The translations under genes were made by a program, and so were the position numbers. A stretch of 64,000 bases of DNA, from NCBI GenBank assembly GCA_004565275.1, contig SDOX01000002.1:752884-816883 (forward strand), read 5' to 3'. The notes beneath the pieces are model-generated. The model saw only the letters and a list, made by a program, of their open reading frames with translations. It was not told the DNA's origin and did not search any database. This DNA comes from Nannochloropsis salina CCMP1776. Taxonomy: Eukaryota > Sar > Eustigmatophyceae > Eustigmatales > Monodopsidaceae. This document shows positions 10,419 through 19,587 of the stretch, piece after piece; position 1 is the stretch's first letter; each line of letters starts with the position of its first letter.

Positions 10419-12038
10419 ATGCGGGCAGCGCTTTTTTTGTCCCAAAAATTGCGTCATGCTCGCCTCCACTCCGTTGCTCTCTCCACCGCTCCGTCCGCAA
10501 CTATCGCCTTTGCCTATGCCCGAGACACTTCGCCCCGCAGCCGCCCTTGCTGCATGAGGCGGCCTCCTCGGACCCGGCAAGATGCGCGACGGTGCTTCCG
10601 TGCAACGTGCCGGAAGGAGAATCCTGTGCTCATCGGTATTGGTATACTTGTAGGGGCGACACTTGCCCATTACCTAGTGCGGGCGGCGCAACGGATAGCC
10701 AAGGCAGACAAGAAGAAGAGAGAAGGCAAAGAGGTCACTGACGACGAGGAGGAGGAGAGGGATCACGAAGAAAGTGAAGGGCGAGAGGAAGCGGGCGCGA
10801 ACGTCAGGCGTGAATTTCCGGTCCTGGGACTAGACCTGGGATCTTCGCAGGCATGCGTGGCTTTCGTGGCTGCGAAAGAACGAGCGCCAGAGGTGGTGGA
10901 GAATCATGAAGGCCGACGGTCTACTCCTGCGTTCATAGCCTATGAAGATGATCACCTGGTGGTAGGACAGTTGGCACGCCGAGCACGATGGAGGGAGCCC
11001 GCCAAGGTGGGCTTCAACATCCAGCGCTTGCTGGGCCTGGCCGCTTACGAGGACAAAGTCCGGCCTTTGTTCCCCTTCGCCGTCGACGCCAGGGAAGGGT
11101 CTGTGGACGGGGACCTCTCTCCGTTGGTCATGAGGCTCAAGGGGGGGCGAGCACTGACGCCCCTGGAAGCGAGCGCGCGGGTTCTTGAGGAGCTCGTGCA
11201 GTCCGCGGAGCACAAACTGCACACCACCCCAGGTTTCGCCATCCTCGCAGTCCCCTCCTACTTCGGGGAGGGGGCGAAACGTCAGGCGCTGAAGGCGGCC
11301 GCCGATGCGACGGGTCTGAGCGTTGGGACGGAGGAGGGGCAGGGCGGGGGCCTGGCGGTGGTGGAGGATGCGGTGGCAACCCTGGTCTGCGCCCACTACT
11401 CGGGGGCCGTCTCGGACGAAGAGGCCTTCTTCGGGAAGCCCTGGCTGGTGCTGGATGTGGGGGGCCTGAACGCGCAGGCCTCGGTGGTGGCCATGGACCC
11501 CGAGCAGGGGCTGGGCGTGCGGGCCAACAGGACGACGTGGGCGGTGGGCGGGGAGCAGCTAGACGGGGTGCTGGTGCAGCACCTGATCTCCGACTTCAAG
11601 GAGAAGCACGGCGGCCTGGACTTAGGCACGGACTATCTGGCGCTCGAGCGCTTGCATGAGGCGGCGGAGGCGAGCAAGCAGGAGCTGAGTCTGAGTCCGT
11701 CATCGACCCTGCGTCTCCCCTTCATCACCGCCGACCACCGGGGGCCGAAGCACCTGGACGCGACCGTATCCAGAGCCGCCCTGGAGCGACTAGCGCTGCC
11801 TGTCTTGGACCAGTTGAAAGCGCCCGTGGTGGAGGCATTGCGGGCGTCGGGGGTGGGTCTGGAGGGCTTGCAAGGCGTGCTGCTGGCGGGGGGCAGCACC
11901 CGCTTGCCCTTCCTGGGGGAATTCGTGCGGAGCCGGCTCACACTGGGGAAGGTGAGGGTGCTGAGCGTGGAGGATGTACCGCCTGAGGAGGTGGCGGCGG
12001 TGGGCGCGGCTTATTACGGGCGACAGCTCGTCGAGTAA
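10419..12038 (+). CDS. Divergent Hsp70/actin-fold ATPase, membrane-anchored, no substrate-binding domain
   Basis: This is an intronless frame of 539 aa, strongly GC-ended in codon use. An Arg-rich N-terminus (about 1-65) could be an organelle presequence. It is followed by one transmembrane helix (about 69-92, PVLIGIGILVGATLAHYLV) and an acidic/basic linker. An Hsp70-type nucleotide-binding domain starts near residue 130: phosphate-1 loop LGLDLGSSQACVAF, then VGFNIQRLLG, the connect segment ILAVPSYFGEGAKRQALKAA, phosphate-2 loop LVLDVGGLNAQASV, adenosine motif LLAGGSTRLPFLGEF, and an ending like DEAVAxGAA. The protein stops there, so the beta-sandwich and lid that bind clients in Hsp70 are missing. 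Related truncated or membrane Hsp70-like proteins (Stch/HSPA13 type) are known, but I cannot assign this one. A loop of about 20 Gly/Glu residues replaces the usual EPTAAA region. Confidence 0.75.
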   Translation: MRAALFLSQKLRHARLHSVALSTAPSATIAFAYARDTSPRSRPCCMRRPPRTRQDARRCFRATCRKENPVLIGIGILVGATLAHYLVRAAQRIAKADKKKREGKEVTDDEEEERDHEESEGREEAGANVRREFPVLGLDLGSSQACVAFVAAKERAPEVVENHEGRRSTPAFIAYEDDHLVVGQLARRARWREPAKVGFNIQRLLGLAAYEDKVRPLFPFAVDAREGSVDGDLSPLVMRLKGGRALTPLEASARVLEELVQSAEHKLHTTPGFAILAVPSYFGEGAKRQALKAAADATGLSVGTEEGQGGGLAVVEDAVATLVCAHYSGAVSDEEAFFGKPWLVLDVGGLNAQASVVAMDPEQGLGVRANRTTWAVGGEQLDGVLVQHLISDFKEKHGGLDLGTDYLALERLHEAAEASKQELSLSPSSTLRLPFITADHRGPKHLDATVSRAALERLALPVLDQLKAPVVEALRASGVGLEGLQGVLLAGGSTRLPFLGEFVRSRLTLGKVRVLSVEDVPPEEVAAVGAAYYGRQLVE

Positions 12039-12138
12039 TGGGTCTGGTACTGGTTAAAAGTGGGTGGCTGAAAGTACACACTTGAAAAAAGAGCAGCCGT
12101 CTTCTTGAAACCTTTCCGAAAATGCTTTGCCTTCGTTG

Positions 12139-14088
12139 TCAAGCATTCTGCTGCCTATTTACATGCTTCTCGCTATTCGCCGCACTGTCTCGCCCCCCTT
12201 CCCCCCCTCCCCTTCCTCTCTTCTTCCCACTGCCAGCCCTCCCGCCAGCCCCCCCCTTGGTCTGAGCGGCCTCACTTTTCTTTTTGCTGAGCTTCAATCG
12301 GGCTAGCGGGGTTCCCCCCCGCCATGGCGTCACTGCCACCTCATATACACTTAACCCACTGTACCACTGTCTTATCTCGCGACGCACCTCGCAATCCTCC
12401 TTCTCCCCCTCTACCTTGCCTCGTTCCGCCCCCTGGTCCCCACGGCCCACCTCGCCACTGCCATCTTCTCCCTCAGCCCGACTGGCCCCAGCCCCCCCCG
12501 CCGGTCGCAGCCCCCCCCCATCCTCTCCCTCGTCCGCCCGACCCAATCGGATGTGGCCGAGGATCAACGTCTTGCGCACCTCCTTTGTGTAGGGGAGGGG
12601 GGCGAGGCGTGAGCGAAGGTTGTGGATAATACGACACGACAAGGAAAAATGCCGCGACGGCTGACCAAAGGCAGCTGCCAGAAGAGAAATGAACAAGAAG
12701 AAATGCGCCGGCACTGACCCCAATGAGCCGGTAGAGGAGGTGCAGGTCCCGCCAGGTCAACCGAGGGGCCCCCTCTCCGGCCCCCTCGCCGTCCCGATGG
12801 CCGGGTAGGGATGAGGATGGATACCGGAGCAGGACACCGAACTCGGCGTGGTAGCGCTGTGGGGTGCCTCGGTAGAGCATGAAGTCCAGACCCAGGTTCA
12901 GGCCTCCGTGGACGACGAAGCTGCGAGGCAGGGGTGGGACAGGAGGGGCGGCGAGTGAGGGAGGGAAGTGCGCATGTGGTGGAACAATGCCAAGGGGCAG
13001 ATGTCTCAACATCCAAAAAAGCAGAGCCAAAAAGGCATGGCCTGGTCAATCAATCCTTAACCTTACTCCTGACCTCACAACTTTCCCTCCGCTTGATCGT
13101 AAATACGCACCCGCTCTTCCTGAAGAACCGGTAACTACCCACACTCCTGAGGAAGGTGGGACTGGCGGCCCGAAAGCTGAGGAAAGGAGACGCAAGGGAC
13201 CAAGGTGGGCATGATGACAAATCACTTGTATACACACGTGTAGATATATTTTACAATGCCAAAAGATACGTACGCTTTCCAGCACTCGATTGCACTTAAG
13301 GGCCTTGCCTGCTCCTGCCCATCTCCAACCGCTCCTTTGTCGCCCCTCTCCTCGGCCACCGCCTCTGCTCCCAGGCCTCGCGACTCTTCAATATCACTCC
13401 CTTCCACTTCTTTTTTCTCCCCAAAGCCCCTCCATCGACCCTCGCCCGGTGGCAGGCAGACGCGGAGGCGGTCGAGGTCATACACCAGGTAGAAGGCCTG
13501 CTCGAGAGAGAGCTGGACCTCCTCCGTCGGCCCCACGTCCTGGAGTGCAAGGTTATACCAAAAAGGGTGAGGATGGCCAAATAATGCCACTGATATGTGC
13601 GATATTTACATACCCTTTGAAAGACGCCCAGCATTTCCAGCTCCCGCTTTACACTCATCTTCGCACTGACGGGGGGAAATGGAGGCGTCAACAGTGGACA
13701 TGGGGACCCGAGCAGAAAAATAAACGTAGTCGCGCATCAGCAGTCACAGCCTCTGTGCCCCTCTTTGTACCAACCGTTGTATAGCAGGGTCTACGACAAC
13801 GAAAAGCCCTATCAGGGTCCCGTGGAGGACGTATCGTTGTGTCGATGGAGTGAGGCGCCCGGTGACGGCTTCGGAGACGGCGCCGGCCGTGGCGGCTGGT
13901 TTTTTATCTTCTAGCACCTCATCAGTACCTTCAGCTGGGCAAGTTTCCTGATATTCCACGGGATTGGCGGAAGTGGCCGGAGGCGGTGCACCAACTTGCA
14001 CATCTGGCGAGATGACAGCCTCGTCGGTCGTCACATTCTCCGCACTCGTGCCCCCAGCACCTGCGCATACTTGCTCTTCTCCTTCCAT
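12139..14088 (-). CDS. SEN2: tRNA-splicing endonuclease catalytic subunit Sen2/TSEN2
   Basis: Six exons (13775-14088, 13614-13665, 13274-13539, 13111-13176, 12719-12920, 12139-12582) join in phase to 447 aa. The family landmarks are LSLEQAFYLVYDL, then PTFLRSVGSYRFFRKSG, which joins directly to FVVHGGLNLGLDFMLYR. The catalytic triad of the archaeal/eukaryal endonuclease fold can be read: Tyr249 (FMLYR), His257 (RYHAEF; the Tyr-His spacing of 8 matches TSEN2) and Lys304 (EVRKTL). Sen2 cuts the 5' splice site of intron-containing pre-tRNAs. An insertion of Gly/Glu/Arg residues lies between His and Lys. The N-terminal ~115 residues are acidic and unrelated to the domain; the tail is Lys/Gly-rich. 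Exon 1 uses the donor GTTGGT, which is weaker than the others. The gene is divergent from MinD. Confidence 0.82.
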
Positions 14089-14655
14089 AGTGCTATGTTC
14101 TAAAGATATCGCGTTGTCATTTGACCGGAGTGTAAGCTGCGAGTCCAGGCTTGCGCTGTACAGGAATGCAGTGGGGCGGGGGGGAGGTTAGCTTTGAACC
14201 GTGCTGTTTGCTATGGCGCGCTCCCTGGAAGGCTCAAGTCTATGGAATTTCCGCGGTGCTTCATGTGAAGTAGGATGGCTTACGTATGACACAACTGTGA
14301 CTATTTGGTCTTCTGGGCATGAAAGTGGTCATGGACACTGGATGCCCAGAGGTCTCGTTGGTTTAGAAGGCTTCAGAAAGCGCGCATCGCCCGACTCGCT
14401 CGAATTGGCAGCGTTCTGCGTTCGTCGTCCGTGGAACTCAGTACACTGCCGGGGTAGATGATGAGCTCAGCCCTCAAATACGGCAACTATATGCGCAGAA
14501 TGAAAAAATAATGGCTCACTGCGCCAGGAAGCTAGATCCAGTGGCATTTTCCAAGCGTCATACCACAACACGTCTATCTGCATTGCAAAAGCTGCGCCTC
14601 ACTCCTTGACTTCCACTGCTTCATTCCCATCATACACAGCAAAGTATAAGAAAGT
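14089..14655. other. Divergent intergenic region (SEN2 / MinD)
   Basis: I see no coding potential in these 567 bp between two head-to-head genes. Confidence 0.5.
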
Positions 14656-16209
14656 ATGACAATTGGACTGGTTCGGGCATCTAGGTCAATAATTTGGACC
14701 GGCGCTAGGGCCAGGGCACGCCAAGCTTTGGAGCACAGGGCGCCTCGCAAGCCTTGGGGGTTGCAGCCTGCGGGGGTCAGCATGCGGAGCGTCGCCGGTG
14801 GCTCTCGGGTGGTATGCATCACGTCCGGTAAAGGCGGCGTAGGGAAAACGACGACAGCAGCCAGCATTGGGATGGGTCTGGCTTTGAAGGGAAAGAAAAC
14901 CTGCGTTATCGATTTCGACATAGGCCTCCGCAACTTGGACATTCACTTGGTACGGGGCCCAACGGGAGGGGACAGGTGTAAGATTGGATCGTTGCCCTAT
15001 CAGTAGCGGCGGGCAGACTCGTATGTGCCCTTTGTCTCGAATGCTCTGGTCCTGCTGATTCCTGTTTGCGTGCCATCCTAGTCAGAGTGTCTTCAGGACA
15101 TGGGTCAGGCCCAAGGTCGCTTGACCGCTGAACCTGACCCTCTCTCTTCTCGCCGCACTCCCTTCGCTTCCTCCAGGGCGCGGAACGACGAGTGATATTC
15201 GACTTCGTCCACGTGTTGCAGGGGGACTGCACGCTCAAGCAGGCAATGATCAAGGACAAGCGGAACCCGAACCTTTTCCTGCTCGCGGCCTCCCAGACCA
15301 AGGATAAGAACGCGTTGACCGTGGACGCAGTCGGCAAGATGCTGGCGGAGATGCGCCGTGAGTTCGACTTTATCATCTGCGACTCTCCCGCCGGGATCGA
15401 GAGCGGGGCCAGGCACGCCATGTACTTCGCGGACGACGCCATCATCGTGACGAATCCGGAGCTAAGCTCTTGTCGGTAGGTGGGCACAGGAAGACGCGTG
15501 ACAAGCTCCGTCGGGATGTCCATATGGGAAATGCTGCCTGCGCGCGGGGATGGGGGTATGGTGAGAAGTCGGGGTGATAGTTGGGTCGCACACAGGCTGA
15601 CGATATCTCTTGTGGTCCTTCCCCCGCCCACAGCGACAGCGACAAGATGATAGGCTTTATTTCCAGCAGATCGAAACGGGCGGAGCTCGGGCAAGAGCCT
15701 GTGCGCCAGTCTCTCCTTGTCACACGCTACGACCCCGAGCGCGCCCAGAAGGAGGAGTGCCTGCGTCTGGAGGACATCAAGGTGAGCGGCCCGGCGACAG
15801 TCCTTGGAGATTCGCCGTCGACTGCCGGTTCCTCACAATCCCTTCACTCGGCACAGGAACTACTGGGGCTGGAGCTGCTGGGCGTGATCCCGGAGAGCAA
15901 GTGCATCCTCACGGCCACCAACCTGGGCCAGCCGGTCATCTGCATGCCCGATCAGGACGCCGGTCAAGGTCTGTACCCGGCGAGGGAGTCGCGGTGGGGG
16001 GCTTTGTGCCTGTTACTCCCTGCGGTTGATTACGATTTCAATGGCGTTTTATCGGACAAGACGCTCGCTCACTCAATGTTTCCCCCCGCAATCTTTCCAC
16101 AGCCTACATGGACACCGTGGAACGCTTCCTCGGCGAGGAAAAAGAATTCCGCTTCCTATCCCCCAGGCCGACGGGCATCCTCTCGATGCTTTTCTCGCGC
16201 GGTACCTAG
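14656..16209 (+). CDS. MIND: MinD septum-site-determining ATPase, probably mitochondrial
   Basis: Five exons (14656-14949, 15177-15475, 15634-15781, 15857-15968, 16103-16209) join in phase to 319 aa. After a ~48-residue presequence come the deviant Walker A ([14 protein letters not shown], residues 57-70), switch I (FDIGLRNLD), [11 protein letters not shown], the Walker B-like [40 protein letters not shown] and LLGVIPES: a full MinD signature. The C-terminus ([11 protein letters not shown]) resembles the amphipathic membrane-targeting helix. MinD cycles on and off membranes with ATP and recruits MinC to place the division ring. The presequence is Arg-rich with no hydrophobic signal peptide, unlike the plastid proteins nearby, so mitochondrial targeting is inferred; Min proteins are known in mitochondria of some stramenopiles. 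Plastid targeting is the alternative if a further upstream exon exists. Confidence 0.88.
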
Positions 16210-16632
16210 AAGAGAGGGATTGGGTGGGTCGCACGGGTGCTAAGGCAAAGTTGGGCGGGGAGTGGGGAAGGACTGCCGGGGATGTGCATGGCGCGCAACT
16301 CGGGCACGCTGGGCACCGAGCGGGCTCGTAGTGCTGCCTACCTGATACTGTACGTATTAAGTTCGTTTTATGTCCGCGATCAGACCTACTGAAGAAATTT
16401 CGTGCGCGTTTCTGCTCATATTTCTTTCTTTCGTTGGGTGTTTATCAGCTCAGCTCCACTCGCAAACGGAGCATGGCGTGCATCCTCACCTTCTCTCATC
16501 GATTTGCATGCTTCTCTGTGCACCTTAACTGTACAAAAGCCTCTGGAAATTTTCGCACCTCCGCTGTTCAATCACATTGGTTTCGCACATTTTTATTTAC
16601 GGGCATGGCATTGAACACATGAGCCCTGTCAC
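16210..16632. other. Convergent intergenic region
   Basis: Two 3' ends face each other here (MinD and the ParB-like gene). No gene was detected in these 423 bp. Confidence 0.5.
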
Positions 16633-17019
16633 TCACTTCAGGCAAAGCTTGGCTTCGAGCGCGCAGGTTTCGGTGGTGTACCTTGACGCCTCCGTTCGAA
16701 CGCGTACACGAATATTGTCCAGCAAACCCCTTTTCTTACATTCCTTCAGAACCCACAAACGCCTATTGTTGAGAGAAAAGTAAGCCCCTGTGGCACGACA
16801 ATACATGACAGTGATGAAGGGCAACGCCTCAGGCTTCAGTCTTCCTTCGACGATCTCTGCCAAGGTATCCTCCACCCTTCGCCCGCAGCCTGAAAACGTT
16901 GTCCGTATACGCGCATGGGAAAAATAGACGATGGAAGGATCAATCTCCATGAAAAAGGGCTGGGGCCTGTCACTTCTGCATCCGCCGTTGCCTTTTCCAC
17001 TGCCACTTTTCTTGACCAT
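16633..17019 (-). CDS. Conserved small ParB/sulfiredoxin-like fold protein, function unknown
   Basis: A single exon gives 128 aa from the ATG at 17019; the frame is open further upstream to a TTG but without ATG. The core reads EIDPSIVYFSHARIRTTFSGC, then RRVEDTLAEIVEG, LPFITVMYC, YFSLNNRRLWVLKE and a C-terminal TTETCALEAK segment. The YFSLNNRRLWVLK motif with an upstream 'signs-of-x-R-IRp-FsgcG' segment is a recognisable eukaryotic family of uncharacterised proteins. It resembles the ParB/Srx nuclease-like fold, in which the NNRRL loop would line a nucleotide site. ATPase, CTPase or reductase activity is not shown. A Lys/Gly-rich N-terminus of ~20 residues precedes the core. Confidence 0.65.
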   Translation of the reverse strand: MVKKSGSGKGNGGCRSDRPQPFFMEIDPSIVYFSHARIRTTFSGCGRRVEDTLAEIVEGRLKPEALPFITVMYCRATGAYFSLNNRRLWVLKECKKRGLLDNIRVRVRTEASRYTTETCALEAKLCLK

Positions 17020-17452
17020 CGGAGCGGAGAGGCTCGGAACGGCCGATAGCGATACCGCGTACTTATCGCGCGACAATCCTGCATTCGAGGTCGAAAAAGA
17101 TCAAACAGTATTGTATGTGCTTAGTCGAGCATGCTTGCCCCAGAGAATTCGTGGTAGCAGTGGTCACGCTAGGCGTGGGACTGAGGACGTGGGGGGGGTT
17201 TTGTAGGAACGTGGTGCTCGACGCTCGCTGAATCGATCGAGCCTGGGAAGTTGAGTCGCGGTGGGCGGTTTTCACACGGCACCCTGCAAGCAAAATCACC
17301 CTTCACAACGCGTCGCTCACACGCATTTTTATGTTACACAGTGTGTGTTTTGTCATGGTTGCCATCGGCAGGATGAGGTGGTCCGGGTATCAGTAGCGAA
17401 ACAGGGAGCCCACTCGCGCGTGGGGGCTTGGCCTTGCGACCGTTTTCCTAGG
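17020..17452. other. Divergent intergenic region (ParB-like / RhoGAP)
   Basis: These 433 bp hold two 5' ends. An upstream exon of either gene could be hidden here, but no splice-consistent candidate stands out. Confidence 0.4.
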
Positions 17453-19283
17453 ATGGGAGACGACGCCTACCGCCATAATACGCATCATCACCACGCAGGG
17501 CACAAAAAGGGGAGCTTTCTCAACAAGCTTTTTGCGCGTCAAAGTAGTTTAAAGGCGGCAATTGGATATGGGCCCGGCAGGGGCGATCATGAGTGCAGCG
17601 AAAAGGACGACGAGGGCAGGGCATCCTCACCTTCGCGTCAGCAGGGAGAGCATCAGGGGTCCAGGTTCCATTTCCCGCATTCTCCTTTAAGTTCTTCTAC
17701 ACCCATTTTCTCAAGCCTACGAACTCGGGCTGGGACGAAGGTGGGGGCCGAAGGCCTCACTGGAGGAAGAGGGGGAACGAGGGAGAAGTCGGGCGCGATT
17801 CGAGATTGTGGCACCGGAGAGGAAAGGCTCACGGGAAGATTTCTCCCTCCTATGACTCCAGCAGCTACTGCATCAGTCAAAATTGCATTGGATTTTTTGG
17901 GGTAAGGTCATGATTATCCCTGAAGGTTTGAGTCCCTGTTCGGAGCTCTGCATGGGCATCGTGAGCTTTCTCTTATCGCCTTCACGAGAAACGACACTCT
18001 CTTTTGGTGCTAATGTGCATCTTTGCCTCCTTAGATCGACAGCCCTAGGTGTGGAGGGACTTTACCGGGTCTCTGGCAACAAGTTGGACGTGGATAGCCT
18101 CAAGGCCCTGATGGCGGAAGGGCTGCTCGTCTCGGCGGAGACGCTCCGATCGCACTACCCGGACAAGCACGTGGTGGCGGGGGCCATCAAAAAGGTTAGC
18201 ACTGGATTTTAACGGAGGGCTTCCCCTGAACGCAAGACCCAGTGCCGCTTTATGACGCTCCCTCCACCAACAGGTCTTGCAGGAGCACGAACCCCTTCTC
18301 TCCTACCGGCTGTACGCGGACTTTGTGGCGGCAAGCTTCAACCCAATCGCAGGCCCGCTCGAAGGGAACGAGGGGGATAGGGCTTGCAAAGAGGAGTCTG
18401 GCGGCAAGGAGGGTCGGTACATGGCCCTGGTGCAAGATCTCCGTCCCGCCCCCCGCGACCTGCTCGGGCACCTGATGCGGCACTTGGTCCGGGTCGCGGA
18501 GCGGAAGGAAGCGAACCGGATGACGCCGGAGAACCTGGCGGTGACGGTGGGCATGCACTTGTTGCGAAAATCGGAATCCGTGACGGGTGGGTGTCGAGGG
18601 AGGCGCGGGGGGGGGGAGGGACGCGGGTGTCTCGTGTTGCTGACTTGTTCGTCGTACTCCATCCGTATTCTCACACAGAGGTCAGCATCCATCAGTTGGA
18701 GAAGGAGAGGGCCGTTATAATGGATATGATTGCACTTTGTCCCGTTCTGTTTCCAGAGGACGCGCAAGCGAGCAAGAAGCAGGCCCCAGCCAAGCCCTTC
18801 CACCTCCCGCGCTCCGTCAAATCCGCTCCCCCCGGACATGAGGCCTGTCACTTTTTCTCTTTGACCGACGAGATGGCGAGAAGGACCGCCCCTCTTTCAA
18901 TGAGGACGGCGGAAGAAGGGATTGATGGTGAGCACCATGCGAGTGCATCGGTGACGCTCAAGCCGCCTCCTAAACCCCTGGGAAGGCCCCCGGATCCCCT
19001 CTTGACCGGCAGCAGCAGCAGACAAGAACATTGTTTGAAAATGGATCATGGAAGAAACAGAAGTCACGTCAATCAGGGCAATATGGCTAGTGGCCATGTG
19101 ATGGACTGCGCGATGAACAGGGAGGAAATCAGGAGAAAGGATCTTGCCACTGCACCTGAGGTTTGGAAGGTGTCGACAGGGTTACCGTCATTCCCTGAGA
19201 TTAGCCCGCAGCACCCTCCAGCGAAGCCCTCGCGCTCAACACCACAATGTACTTCTTCCATTGAGCCATCCGTTATCTTGTGA
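17453..19283 (+). CDS. RhoGAP-domain protein
   Basis: Four exons (17453-17901, 18035-18194, 18274-18586, 18679-19283) join in phase to 508 aa. The RhoGAP domain runs from about residue 140 to 330: ALDFLGSTALGVEGLYRVSG with the catalytic arginine finger Arg161, then VLQEHEPLLSYRLYADF, LGHLMRHLVRVAERKEANRM and MTPENLAVTVGMHLLR. These proteins speed GTP hydrolysis by Rho/Rac GTPases and so control actin and vesicle traffic. An insertion of ~25 Gly/Glu/Lys residues sits between the LY..F helix and the DLRPAP loop. The N-terminus is His- and basic-rich; the C-terminal ~170 residues look disordered. Before the first ATG no longer coding frame is evident, but a missing 5' exon is possible. Confidence 0.82.
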
Positions 19284-19587
19284 TTGATTGCATTGGCCTT
19301 TCCCTTCGAATTGCCCCTTTAAGTGCTGAAGTTGGACGCGGGCGATATTGGCGAGACTTGACGGGCTCGAGGAAACGTACGCCGCATGGTCTTTGTGAAT
19401 AATTAAACCAACGCGAGATGCTCAAATTGCACTGCATGCTGAAGCAATAAATACATATCTTTGTACGATCGTCACAAACTAAAAATATGTGCTTACTTTT
19501 CTTTGTGTGAAACTTTAACCTCCTGGCTATGTGGATTACAGACCGTTCATCAAACTTAAAACCCAAAAACCATCTGTTGGGCAGGCC
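19284..19587. other. Intergenic region before TRM3
   Basis: The RhoGAP 3' end and TRM3 5' end share these 304 bp. The TRM3 frame is open back to 19531 without an ATG (GTG only), so a short upstream exon joined at the acceptor ending near 19541 is conceivable. Confidence 0.4.

Noticed and set aside
19531-19587. TRM3 start upstream of 19588
   Set aside because: The upstream codon is GTG; without an ATG or a clear upstream exon, 19588 is the safest start.
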